NCBI RefSeq assembly: GCF_029813775.1
Contig: NZ_JARVKW010000010.1
Coordinates: 1 to 64,000 of the forward strand
Reading direction: 5' to 3'
DNA: 64,000 nt
Source: Streptomyces sp. DH24
Lineage (GTDB): Bacteria > Actinomycetota > Actinomycetes > Streptomycetales > Streptomycetaceae
Under the pieces are notes generated by a model. That model saw only the letters and a program-made list of their open reading frames with translations, searched no databases and had not been told where the DNA came from. The translations under genes were made by a program, and so were the position numbers. Numbering within the stretch: position 1 is the first letter of the stretch; each line of letters opens with the position of its first letter. Shown here in pieces: positions 25,996-34,337 of the stretch.

Positions 25996-26511
25996 TCAGA
26001 TCCCGTCGCCTCTCGCCCGGCGATGCAGGAGCCAGGTACCGCCCGCGGCGGCGACGGCGAGAGCCGCCACGCCGGCCGCGGTCTGTACGGGATCGGGGCC
26101 CAGAGCGCCGCCGACCCCCGTCTTCACACTTCCGCGGGGATGCGTCTGCTGCCGGTGCGACGCCAGCGTGACCACCAGATCGCCGGTCACCCGCCGCCCG
26201 CCCTCCGCACAGGTCGCGACGATCTCGTACGTCCCCGGCTGCGCGCTCGGCGGCACCCGGAACTGCCCGAACGCGTCCCGCTCGTGGGCGCTCGGCGCCA
26301 GCGTGAAGGACCCGGCGCCCACCGCGGCCGCGTCGCCCTGCGCGGTGCCGCTGTCGCCGCACGCGTCGGTGTTCACCGTGACCTGGCCGCCCGGCACCGC
26401 CGAGGACGGGTACACGTCGAGGCCGCCGGCGCCGTACGCGGGCGCGGCGACGAGTCCCGCGGCGGCGACGGCGAGGGCGCCCCCGGTCAGCAGACGGGCG
26501 GTACGTCGCAT
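25996..26511 (-). CDS. Small secreted surface protein paired with the sortase
   Basis: A 171-residue exported protein. Residues 1-28 are a signal peptide (LLTGGALAVAAAGLVAAPAYGA). The mature region (30-125) is beta-rich (YPSSAVPGGQVTVNTDACGDS ... GQFRVPPSAQPGTYEIVATCAEGGRRVTGDLVVT) with two Cys. The C-terminus is a hydrophobic segment plus HRRARGDG tail, preceded by TGVGG rather than a canonical LPxTG. The start has GGAGGAG five bases upstream. In Streptomyces such proteins sit directly upstream of class F sortase genes. Whether it is cleaved by the sortase is not evident from the motif. Confidence 0.82.
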   Translation of the reverse strand: MRRTARLLTGGALAVAAAGLVAAPAYGAGGLDVYPSSAVPGGQVTVNTDACGDSGTAQGDAAAVGAGSFTLAPSAHERDAFGQFRVPPSAQPGTYEIVATCAEGGRRVTGDLVVTLASHRQQTHPRGSVKTGVGGALGPDPVQTAAGVAALAVAAAGGTWLLHRRARGDGI

Positions 26512-26797
26512 CCGTGCTCCTCCGAGCTGTTCGGCGGGTCACGGCCCGCGACACCCCCATGTGCCGCTGCGTCGGTCGTGCCCCTGCCCTACCGAGGTAA
26601 GGGGCAGCGGGCCCGGCACGCTTCCTGAGGAGGCGTCAGAAATGTGGTGAACGGGTGTCGCGCCGCCGCCCGGGTGGCCCCGCGCCGCCCCCGTTTCGGC
26701 AGGTCACCGACGTGTGGCGGGCAACGCGGGGGAAAGATCCCGACGGGTTGCGCGGCGCGCGTGTGAACGGGTGACCGGGCCGCGTCCGCCGGGGCTT
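26512..26797. promoter_or_regulatory. Divergent intergenic region
   Basis: About 320 bases between the surface protein gene and the flavin reductase gene, ending in the SoxR-like box listed separately. GTGAACGGGTG occurs twice (about 26646 and 26762). I see no gene. Confidence 0.3.
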
Positions 26798-26819
26798 GAC
26801 CTCAAGCAAGGTTGAGGTC
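26798..26819 (+). promoter_or_regulatory. SoxR-type operator and promoter
   Basis: A perfect palindrome with arms GACCTCAA and TTGAGGTC around GCAAGG overlaps a -35-like TTGACC at 26796. This is the layout of MerR/SoxR-family operators, and the sequence agrees with the SoxR boxes known in Streptomyces coelicolor, where a flavin reductase gene in this neighbourhood is a SoxR target. The ATG follows 14 bases after the box, so a leaderless mRNA is likely. Confidence 0.75.
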
Positions 26820-26832
26820 GGAGGCTACTCGC

Positions 26833-27414
26833 ATGAACTCAGCGGAACCCCTAGAGGTCACTCTCGTCATCGGCAGCAACCGTCACGGCCGCTTCGGCCC
26901 CGTCGTCGCCGACTGGCTCCTCGCCCATCTGCGCGACCACCCGGACCTGGTCCCGTCGGTCGTCGACGTCGCCGCGACGGACCTGCCCATGTCCCTGGCC
27001 CGCGGCCCCCGGGCGGCGACCGCGCTGGCGGACGTGACGCCGAAACTCGCCCGCGCGGACGCGTTCGTCGTCCTCACGCCCGAGTACAACCACTCCTTCC
27101 CCGCGGGCCTGAAGAACCTCATCGACTGGCACTACTCGGAGTGGCGCGCCAAGCCCGTCGCGCTGGCCTCCTACGGCGGGCTGTCCGGCGGCCTGCGCGC
27201 CGTCGAACACCTGCGGCAAATCTTCGCCGAACTCCACGCCGTCACGGTCCGCGACACCGTCTCCTTCCACAACGCGGGCGCGGCCTTCGACGACGAGGGT
27301 ACGCTGAAGGACCCCTCGGGCCCGGACGCGGCGGCCAAGCTGATGCTGGACCAACTGGCCTGGTGGGCAAGGGCCCTGCGGGAGGCCAGGCGGACCGCCC
27401 CGTACGCGGGCTGA
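26833..27414 (+). CDS. NADPH-dependent FMN reductase, SoxR-regulated
   Basis: A 193-residue flavodoxin-fold reductase with the FMN-binding entry TLVIGSNRHGRFGPVVADWL and the characteristic LTPEYNHSFPAGLKNLIDW. It is expected to reduce FMN or quinone-like compounds with NADPH, and may deal with redox-active antibiotics. ATG 26833 has GGAGG eight bases upstream, although with the SoxR box so near the transcript may begin at the ATG. It is monocistronic, ending at a 20-bp hairpin. Confidence 0.9.
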   Translation: MNSAEPLEVTLVIGSNRHGRFGPVVADWLLAHLRDHPDLVPSVVDVAATDLPMSLARGPRAATALADVTPKLARADAFVVLTPEYNHSFPAGLKNLIDWHYSEWRAKPVALASYGGLSGGLRAVEHLRQIFAELHAVTVRDTVSFHNAGAAFDDEGTLKDPSGPDAAAKLMLDQLAWWARALREARRTAPYAG

Positions 27415-27432
27415 CCCCGCGCGGGCCCGTGC

Positions 27433-27486
27433 CCGGACGACGGAGGGCCGCCCGGGGCACGCGCCCGGCGGCCCTCCGTCGTCCGG
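27433..27486. terminator. 20-bp hairpin between converging genes
   Basis: Arms 27433-27452 and 27467-27486 are perfectly complementary over 20 bases with a 14-base loop. It separates the flavin reductase gene from the converging M4 protease gene, so it works as a bidirectional terminator. Confidence 0.9.
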
Positions 27487-27493
27487 TCCGCCG

Positions 27494-29139
27494 TCAGACC
27501 ACGCTCACCGCGCGCCACGCCGCGGCCACCGCCGCCTGCTCCGCGCTGCCGTCGCCGTACAGGTCCCTCGCCGCGTTCAGGGTCGCCGTGCGGGCGGTCG
27601 CGTACGTCGTCGAGGACGTCATGTAGACCGTCAGCGCCCGGTACCAGATCGCGCCCAGCTTGTCCCGGCCGATGCCGGTGACCGTGGAGCCGTCGCAGGT
27701 GGGGGAGTCGTGCGCGACGCCGTTCACGGTCTTCGCGCCGCTGCCCTCGGCGAGGAGGTACGCGAAGTGGTTCGCGACGCCCGCGAGTAGTGGACGTCCA
27801 GCGTGGCCACGGTGGGGCTCCAGCAGTCCACCGAGCTGCCGTCCTTGGAGGGCTCGTCCATGTACCGCAGGGCCCGCTGACCGAAGTCCGGGCGGACGAT
27901 CTTCTCGCCGATCAGCCAGTCGCCCCGGTCGGAGGCGTTGTCCGCGTGGAACTCCACGAGCGTGCCGAAGATGTCCGACGTCGCCTCGTTCAGACCGCCG
28001 GACTCGCCCGAGTACACCAGCGCCGCCGTCTTCGACGTCACGCCGTGCGTCATCTCGTGCCCGGCGACGTCCAGCGACACCAGCGGACCGAAGGTCTTGC
28101 CGTCGCCGTCGCCGTACGTCATGCAGAAGCAGCTGTCGTCCCAGAAGGCGTTGTTGTAGGCGTTGCCGTAGTGCACGCGGTTGTACGAGCCCTTGCCGTC
28201 GCCGGCGATGCCGTTGCGGCCGTGGACGTTCTTGAAGTAGTCCCACGTCACGTCCGTGCCGTACTGCGCGTCGACGGCGGCCGTGGCCCGGTCGGACGTG
28301 GTGCCCGAACCCCAGTGGTTGTCGGAGTCGGTGAACACCGTGGCGGGCGCCCGCGTCAGGCAGACGACCGGCAGGCACAGGTCGGTCCGGTTCGCCGCGT
28401 CACCGGTGTAGGTGTCCCCGCGCGTCGGGTCCTTCAGCTGGTACGACGACCCCGACGGCGTCGTCTCCAGCGGCACCGTGCCGCCGTACAGGGACTTGCC
28501 GTCGCCCGACGCCGACTCCAGGCTGTCCCAGGCGTCGATCCGCGCGCCCGTCGTCGCGTCGGTGAGCACGGTGCGGGCGACCGGGTTGCCCCGCGCGTCC
28601 TGCGCCACGGCGTCGGTGCGCCAGGCCAGCTTCGGCGCGCCGTGCAGGGCGTCGACGACCAGCTGCGGTTTGGCGGTCAGCTTGCGCAGGGTCTCGCCCG
28701 CGTGGGCGGCGCGCAGCACGTCCGCCGCCAGGTCGGCGGCCTTCGGGGCCGGCAGCCGGGGCGTGGTGGCGGGCGGGGACAGGGTGCTCCGGGTGGCGCG
28801 GTTCGCGCCCCGGTAGCTGCCGTCGGGCGCGAGGTGGACGACGAAGTCGCCGCCCAGGACGGGCAGTCCGCGGTAGGTGCGGTCGTAGCGGACGTGCTGG
28901 GTGCCGTCCCGGTCCACGATCACGTCGCGGACCTTCGTCTGCTGGGCGGAGGTGAGACCGAGGCTCGCGGCCCGCTCGGCGAGGACCGCCGCGGCGTTCG
29001 CGACGGCGGTGGCCCGGGTCGGACGTTCGGCGGCGCCGGCGGAGGAGGGGGAGAGGGTCGCCGCGAGCAGCGCGGCGGCGGTGGCGGCTGTGCCTGCCAG
29101 GGCGAGACGGGAACCTCGGACGTGCCGTATTCGGCTCAT
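27494..29139 (-). pseudogene. Thermolysin-like (M4) secreted metalloprotease with frameshift
   Basis: A signal peptide (LALAGTAATAAALLAATLSPSSAGA) is followed by FTP and PepSY-like propeptide regions and a thermolysin-fold catalytic domain. Zinc ligands are in GHEMTHGVTS (about residue 358) and GLNEATSDIFG, and the catalytic His in LDVHYS. Immediately after that (near 27785) one base is missing compared with the family pattern YSSGVANHFAYLL: the rest of the domain, GVANHFAYLLAEGSGAKT to the natural end at 27494, reads in another frame. As sequenced, translation stops at 27724, giving about 471 residues with the last 97 lost or garbled. ATG 29139 has AAGGAG four bases upstream. It could be a recent inactivation or a sequencing error. 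Confidence 0.8.
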
Positions 29140-29426
29140 CGGTCTCCTTGGTACGGCGCCCGTGGGCGCGTGGGGGCAGCGCCGGTCGCGAGCGGAGGCG
29201 AGGGCGGTGGAAAACCGTGGGGGGAACGGGGATGTTGACCGACATTCAAGATGCCTGGTCACGTCATGTCCATAGCCGTCCTGTGCCGGTGTGTGAGGGG
29301 TGAGAATCGTTCCTGCGGGGCTTCGGTAGAGGCCCCGCGCACCGGCCGGGAAACCGTCGACCCGCGACCCGCGACCCGCGACGCGACGACGGACGACAGA
29401 CGACAGACGACAGAGGAAAACACCGC

Positions 29427-29873
29427 ATGACCGTGCCCGCCGGGCCCGCCCCCCGACGCCCCGAACGGCTCCCGTTCTTCGTCTACGGCACCCTGCGCCC
29501 CGGCGAGCCCCACCACGACGCCCTCCTGCGCGGCCGCACCGGCGCCGAGGAACCCGCCCGCCTCACCGGCGCGGTCCTGTACGCCGGCCCCGGCTACCCG
29601 TACGCGGTGGAGGAGCCCGGCGGCACGGTCCACGGCGACCTCGTCACCGCCCGCCCCGAGGCCTACGACGAACTGCTCCGCGCCCTCGACCGCCTGGAGG
29701 AGTACACGCCGGGCGACCCGCGCAGCCTCTACGAACGCGTCGCCCGCGACGTCGTCCGCACCGGCGACGGCGCCACCGTACGGGCCTGGGTGTACGTCGC
29801 CGCCCCACCCGTCACGGCCCGCCTGCGGGCCCGCGGCAGGCTGATCGAGGGCGGCGACTGGCGGACGCGGTGA
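29427..29873 (+). CDS. Gamma-glutamylcyclotransferase-like protein
   Basis: A 148-residue GGCT/AIG2-fold protein with the hallmark FFVYGTLRPGEPHH and the downstream RLEEYTPGDPRSLYERV. Family members form 5-oxoproline from gamma-glutamyl amines; the acidic catalytic residue is probably in the VEEPGG/LDRLEEY region. The upstream 287 bases carry short CGACCCG and GACGACA micro-repeats (29358-29415). AGAGG lies 12 bases before the ATG, a weak site. It is divergent from the M4 gene. Confidence 0.85.
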   Translation: MTVPAGPAPRRPERLPFFVYGTLRPGEPHHDALLRGRTGAEEPARLTGAVLYAGPGYPYAVEEPGGTVHGDLVTARPEAYDELLRALDRLEEYTPGDPRSLYERVARDVVRTGDGATVRAWVYVAAPPVTARLRARGRLIEGGDWRTR

Positions 29874-29914
29874 GGCGTCGGCGACACGGGAGGTGACCGG
29901 ACGTCAGGGCGGGC

Positions 29915-32152
29915 CTACGGCTCGACCGTCTCCAGTCGCACCGCGCACGCCTTGAACTCCGGCATGCGGGACGTCGGGTCGAGCGCCGGGTTGGTGAGGG
30001 TGTTGGCGCGGCCCTCGCCCGGCCAGTGGAACGGCATGAAGACGGTGTCCGGGCGGATGTCCGTCGTGATGCGGGCCGGGGCGACCGCGCGCCCGCGCCG
30101 GGACACCACGGCGACGGGGTCGCCCTCCGCCGCGCCGAGGCGGGCCGCGAGCCGCGGGTGCAGCTGGACGAACGGGCCCGGCGCGGCGGCGTTCAGCTCG
30201 TCGACGCGGCGGGTCTGCGCGCCGGACTGGTACTGGGCGACGACCCGGCCGGTGGTCAGCAGCACCGGGTACTCCTCGTCGGGCTCCTCGGCGATCGCCC
30301 GGTGCGAGACGGGCACGAACCGGGCCCGCCCGTCCTGCGTGGCGAACCGGTCGAGGAACAGCCGGGGCGTGCCCGGGTGCACGCCGGCCGGGCCCGTCTC
30401 CCGCTCCGCGTCGCCGTCCCGCGCCGGATCGTCCGGCAGCACGTCGAACGCGGCGTCCTCGGCGTCGGCGCCCGCCTCGCAGGCGTCGGTTTCCGGCGCG
30501 CGGGCGGCGTCGGCCTCGCAGGTGTCGGCGTCCGGCTCGGCCGCCGGGGCCGGGCAAGGCCAGAAGACGCCGTTCTCCTCGGCGAGCCTCCGGTAGGTGA
30601 TCCCGGAGTAGTCCGCGGGGCCGCCCGCGCTCGCGCGGCGCAGTTCCTCGAAGACCTCCTCCGGGTCGGTCGAGAAGCCCTTCTCCACGCCCAGCAGGGC
30701 GGCGAGTTCGTGCAGCACCTCAAGGTCGCTGCGGACGCCCTCGGGCGGCGTGATCGCCTGCCGGCGCAGCAGCACCCTGCCCTCCAGGTTGGTCGTGGTG
30801 CCGGTCTCCTCGGCCCACTGCGTCACCGGCAGGACGACGTCCGCGAGCGCCGCCGTCTCCGACAACACCACGTCGCACACCGCGAGGAAGTCCAGCGAGC
30901 GGATGCGCTCCTCGACGTGGGCCGCGCGCGGCGCCGACACCACCGGGTTGGAGCCCATCAGCAGCAGCGCGCGGATGTCGGTGCCCCGCGCGTCGAGGAG
31001 TTCGTAGGCGCTGCGGCCGGGGCCCGGCAGCGAGTCGGGGTCGACGCCCCACACCTCGGCGACGTGCCGCCGCGCCGCCGGGTCGGTCAGCTTGCGGTAA
31101 CCGGGCAGCTGGTCGGCCTTCTGGCCGTGCTCGCGCCCGCCCTGCCCGTTGCCCTGCCCGGTCAGACAGCCGTAGCCGGAGTACGGGCGTCCGGCGCGGC
31201 CGGTCGCCAGGCACAGGTTGATCCAGGCGCCGACCGTGTCGGTGCCCTTGGACTGCTGCTCGGGTCCGCGCGCGGTGAGCACCATCGCCGTCTCCGGCTC
31301 GCAGAACATCCGTACCGCATCCCGGAGTTCGGGCACGGACACCCCCGTGATCCGCTCCACGTACTCCGGCCAGTGCGCCATCGCCGCCGCCCGGGCGTCC
31401 TCCCAGCCGCTCGTGCGGTCCCGGACGTACGCCTCGTCGGTGCGGCCCTCGGCGACCACGAGGTGCAGCAGGCCGAGCGCGAGCGCCAGGTCGGTGCCGG
31501 GCCGGGGCGCCAGGTGCAGGTCGGCCTGCTCGGCGGTCCTCGTGCGGCGCGGATCGACGACGATCAGTGTGCCGCCGTTCGCCTTCAGCTCGGTCAGGTA
31601 GCGCAGCGCGGGCGGCATCGTCTCGGCGAGGTTGGAGCCGACCAGGATCACGCAGCCCGTCCTCGGGATGTCCTCCAGCGGGAACGGCAGCCCCCGGTCG
31701 AGACCGAACGCCTTCATACCGGCCGCGGCGGCGGACGACATGCAGAACCGGCCGTTGTAGTCGATCTGGGAGGTGCCGAGCACCACCCGGGCGAACTTGC
31801 CGAGCGTGTACGCCTTCTCGTTGGTCAGCCCGCCGCCGCCGAACACGCCGAGCGCGTCCGCGCCGTACGCCGAGCGCACCGACGTCAGCTCCCCGGCGAT
31901 CCGGTCCAGTGCCCGCTCCCACGAGGCGGGTTCCAGCTCGCCCGCGGCGGATCGCACCAGCGGCGACGTCAGCCGCACCCGGGACGACAGCACCTCGGGC
32001 GCCGTCCGCCCCTTGCCGCACAGCGCTCCCCGGTTGACCGGGAAGTCCGCGCGTTCGCTCACCTCGACGGTCCCGCCGGGCACGGGCGTCAGATTCATCC
32101 CGCACTGCAGGGCGCAGTACGGGCAGTGCGTGGGCGTGGCGGTGTTCTGCAT
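29915..32152 (-). CDS. nasA: Assimilatory nitrate reductase, molybdopterin subunit
   Basis: A 745-residue Mo-bis-MGD oxidoreductase reducing nitrate to nitrite in the cytoplasm. The N-terminal [4Fe-4S] ligands are Cys10, Cys13, Cys17 (HCPYCALQCGM) and Cys45 (GALCGKG). The molybdopterin domains follow (YNGRFCMSSAAAAGMKAFG, CVILVGSNLAETMPP, GYGCLTGQGNGQGGREHGQKADQLPGYR). The C-terminal dinucleotide-binding domain includes YPVLLTTGRVVAQYQSGAQTRR. An Ala/Asp/Glu-rich, Cys-containing insert of about 45 residues near 535-580 is unusual. There is no signal peptide or reductase domain, so electrons must come from a partner such as the flavoprotein of the nir operon. The upstream region has GTTAC elements suggestive of GlnR. 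Confidence 0.96.
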   Translation of the reverse strand: MQNTATPTHCPYCALQCGMNLTPVPGGTVEVSERADFPVNRGALCGKGRTAPEVLSSRVRLTSPLVRSAAGELEPASWERALDRIAGELTSVRSAYGADALGVFGGGGLTNEKAYTLGKFARVVLGTSQIDYNGRFCMSSAAAAGMKAFGLDRGLPFPLEDIPRTGCVILVGSNLAETMPPALRYLTELKANGGTLIVVDPRRTRTAEQADLHLAPRPGTDLALALGLLHLVVAEGRTDEAYVRDRTSGWEDARAAAMAHWPEYVERITGVSVPELRDAVRMFCEPETAMVLTARGPEQQSKGTDTVGAWINLCLATGRAGRPYSGYGCLTGQGNGQGGREHGQKADQLPGYRKLTDPAARRHVAEVWGVDPDSLPGPGRSAYELLDARGTDIRALLLMGSNPVVSAPRAAHVEERIRSLDFLAVCDVVLSETAALADVVLPVTQWAEETGTTTNLEGRVLLRRQAITPPEGVRSDLEVLHELAALLGVEKGFSTDPEEVFEELRRASAGGPADYSGITYRRLAEENGVFWPCPAPAAEPDADTCEADAARAPETDACEAGADAEDAAFDVLPDDPARDGDAERETGPAGVHPGTPRLFLDRFATQDGRARFVPVSHRAIAEEPDEEYPVLLTTGRVVAQYQSGAQTRRVDELNAAAPGPFVQLHPRLAARLGAAEGDPVAVVSRRGRAVAPARITTDIRPDTVFMPFHWPGEGRANTLTNPALDPTSRMPEFKACAVRLETVEP

Positions 32153-32175
32153 GCCGTTCAGCGTGCTTCGCCCGT

Positions 32176-32203
32176 GTTACGTGCCGTGACGGCCCTTTGT
32201 TAC
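32176..32203 (-). promoter_or_regulatory. Weak candidate GlnR site upstream of nasA
   Basis: Two GTAAC elements lie 18 bases apart on the minus strand with an imperfect half-site between them. Spacing departs by one base from the ideal 11-base period. nasA is a known GlnR target in Streptomyces coelicolor, so the site is plausible. Confidence 0.35.
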
Positions 32204-32255
32204 GCGGCCGGGACGGCGACCTCCCCGCCCCCGGCCGGGCCGCGTGAGGCGCTGG

Positions 32256-32957
32256 TCAGCGGCCGCTCGCCAGCGCCCGGCCCACGCCGGGCTCCCTCGG
32301 CCCGAGGAAGCGCGGGCCGGGTTCGACGACCGCGTCCCAGGCGGCCTTGCCCGCCGCGACGACCTCCCGGACACCGCCGTAGTACCAGGTGCTGTCGCGC
32401 GGCTCGGCGACCCCGACGCCGTACGACGTGACGCCGGCCGCCCGGCACAGCGCGACCGCCCGCCGGACGTGGAAGTCCTGGCTGATCAGCACCGCCCGGT
32501 CCACGCCGAAGATCTTCCTGGCGCGCACACAGGAGTCCCAGGTGTCGAAGCCGGCGTAGTCGCTGACGATCCGCGCGTCCGGGACGCCCTGCCGGGTCAG
32601 GTAGGCGCGCATGGCGTCCGGCTCGTCGTAGTCCTCCCGGCTGTTGTCGCCGGTGACGAGGACCACCTCGATGCGGCCCGCGCGGTACAGCCCGGCCGCC
32701 GCGTCCAGCCGGTGCGCCAGGTACGGCGACGGCTCGCCGTCCCACAGCCCGGCGCCGAAGACCACGGCGACGTCCGTGCGCGGCACGTCGGCGGCGGCGC
32801 GCAGCCGGTCGTCCGTCGTCAGCCGCAGCCAGGTCGCCGGGAGCAGCGCCAGCAGGCACCCGGCCATCACCGCCCGCACGAGTCGGCGCCGTCCGGCGCG
32901 GGTGCGGGGCAGAAGGGTGCGGGGCAGGCGGGGGCGGGGGAGTGTCGGCCGGCGCAT
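32256..32957 (-). CDS. YdcF/SanA-like (DUF218) membrane protein
   Basis: A 233-residue protein. The basic N-terminus leads to one membrane segment (LVRAVMAGCLLALLPATWLRL) and a DUF218 domain (DVAVVFGAGLWDGEPSPYLAHRLDAA; VLVTGDNSREDYDEPDAMR; VLISQDFHVRRAVALCRAAG). The family is linked to cell-envelope integrity (SanA) in enteric bacteria; its biochemical role is undefined. ATG 32957 has GGAAGGGA seven bases upstream. It is monocistronic, 103 bases beyond the nasA start. Confidence 0.85.
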   Translation of the reverse strand: MRRPTLPRPRLPRTLLPRTRAGRRRLVRAVMAGCLLALLPATWLRLTTDDRLRAAADVPRTDVAVVFGAGLWDGEPSPYLAHRLDAAAGLYRAGRIEVVLVTGDNSREDYDEPDAMRAYLTRQGVPDARIVSDYAGFDTWDSCVRARKIFGVDRAVLISQDFHVRRAVALCRAAGVTSYGVGVAEPRDSTWYYGGVREVVAAGKAAWDAVVEPGPRFLGPREPGVGRALASGR

Positions 32958-33168
32958 CGGACGTCCCTTCCTGGTCGTCTCTCGCCCCTCAGGGACGCCG
33001 TACCGGGCCCACCGGTTCGCCCCTCGGCACGTGACCGGGGTCACTCCGGTCGCTGAAACCGCAGCTCACGGCGCCTCACACACCCCTGGCGCCGCACCGT
33101 GAACCGCTGGAAAACACCCGTCATTCCCGCGCAACGGGGCGGCAACGTCCCGCGTTCACCATCGGTTC

Positions 33169-34107
33169 ATGACGGCGACGCGCAAGACGAGCACGACGAG
33201 CGAGTCCGGCAGGACCGGCAGGACCGGCGAGCCGGCCGCTCCGCGCGACGAGTCCACCGCCCACCTCGACAGTTCGGCGCACCTCATGAACCGGATCAGC
33301 AGTCGGCTCGCCCACCAACTCCGCCTCGTCCAGCCCGACGGCCGCCTCCGCACCCACCGGCCCGCCCTCGTGGCCGTGGCGCACGGCAGCCGCGACCCGC
33401 GCGCCCTGGAGACGGTCCGGGCCCTCCTGGACCGGGTCCGCGAGCTGCGCCCCGGCCTGCCGGTGAGCCTCGGGCACATCGAGCTGAACGCCCCCCTGCT
33501 GCCCGACACGCTCGCGGAACTCGACGCCCGCGGCACCGGCTCGGCCGTCCTCGTACCGCTGCTGCTCAGCCGCGGTTACCACGTCAAGCGGGACATCCCG
33601 GAGATGGCGGCGACGGCCCGGGTCCGCACCCGCGTGGCCGCCCCGCTCGGCCCGCACCCGCTGCTGGTGGACACCCTGTACGAGCGCCTGGTCGAGGCCG
33701 GCTGGGACCCGCACGCCACCGCCGCCGAGCGCCGCGCGTCGGCGGTCGTCCTCGCCGCCGCGGGCTCCCGCGACCCCGAGTCCCGGCTCGACACGGGCCG
33801 CACGGCCGCCCTCCTCGCCCACCGCCTCGGCGTGCCGGTGCTCCCGGCCTACGCCTCGTCGGCGACCCCCACGGTCCCGGAGGCGATCCGCACCCTGACG
33901 TCCCGGGGCCGCACCCGGGTGGCGCTCGCGTCCTGCTTCACGGCCCCGGGCCGCTTCGCGACGGAGTGCGCGGCAGCCGCCCCGTGGATCGCGGCGTCCC
34001 CCCTGGGAGCCCACGACAAGATGGCCCACCTCCTCCTCCACCGCTACGACGAGGCCCTGACGGCGGTACCGAAGCCAGCCGCATCCCGAAAACTGACGCC
34101 GGCATAA
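33169..34107 (+). CDS. CbiX-type sirohydrochlorin chelatase
   Basis: A 312-residue protein with two CbiX-like halves. The N-terminal ~65 residues are a polar extension. The first half begins [20 protein letters not shown] with the metal-binding His; [13 protein letters not shown] and [16 protein letters not shown] follow; the second half repeats the fold ([18 protein letters not shown]). It is expected to insert iron (or cobalt) into sirohydrochlorin, which fits the need for siroheme in NirB. ATG 33169 lacks a clear ribosome site; internal starts such as the ATG before [10 protein letters not shown] are possible. Confidence 0.88.
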   Translation: MTATRKTSTTSESGRTGRTGEPAAPRDESTAHLDSSAHLMNRISSRLAHQLRLVQPDGRLRTHRPALVAVAHGSRDPRALETVRALLDRVRELRPGLPVSLGHIELNAPLLPDTLAELDARGTGSAVLVPLLLSRGYHVKRDIPEMAATARVRTRVAAPLGPHPLLVDTLYERLVEAGWDPHATAAERRASAVVLAAAGSRDPESRLDTGRTAALLAHRLGVPVLPAYASSATPTVPEAIRTLTSRGRTRVALASCFTAPGRFATECAAAAPWIAASPLGAHDKMAHLLLHRYDEALTAVPKPAASRKLTPA

Positions 34108-34337
34108 AACGCCCCGAAAGGGTCGCGGGGACCGGCGAGAGCAACCACAACGCACCCGCACCCGCAATCACACCCGCACCCGCAATCAAACGGGGCGGGG
34201 ACCTGCGCGACAAGACAAAGGGGCGCGGGGAACCGCGCGAAAAGCGACAACACACCCGCACCGCACCCCCACCCGCACCGCACCCCCACCTCACCCGGAC
34301 AACCCCGCCACCCCACCCCGCACCGTACTGTCGACAC
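34108..34337. repeat. Intergenic repeat region of the Streptomyces GGGGCGCGGGGAA type
   Basis: This gap contains imperfect copies of an A-rich and G-rich motif: GAAAGGGTCGCGGGGACCG, ACGGGGCGGGGACCTGCGCG and AAAGGGGCGCGGGGAACCGC, alternating with ACCCGCACCGCACCC tracts. I recognise the GGGGCGCGGGGAACTGCGCGA-type sequence as a common dispersed intergenic repeat in Streptomyces genomes. No gene is seen. The dgt promoter must lie at its right end. Confidence 0.6.
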
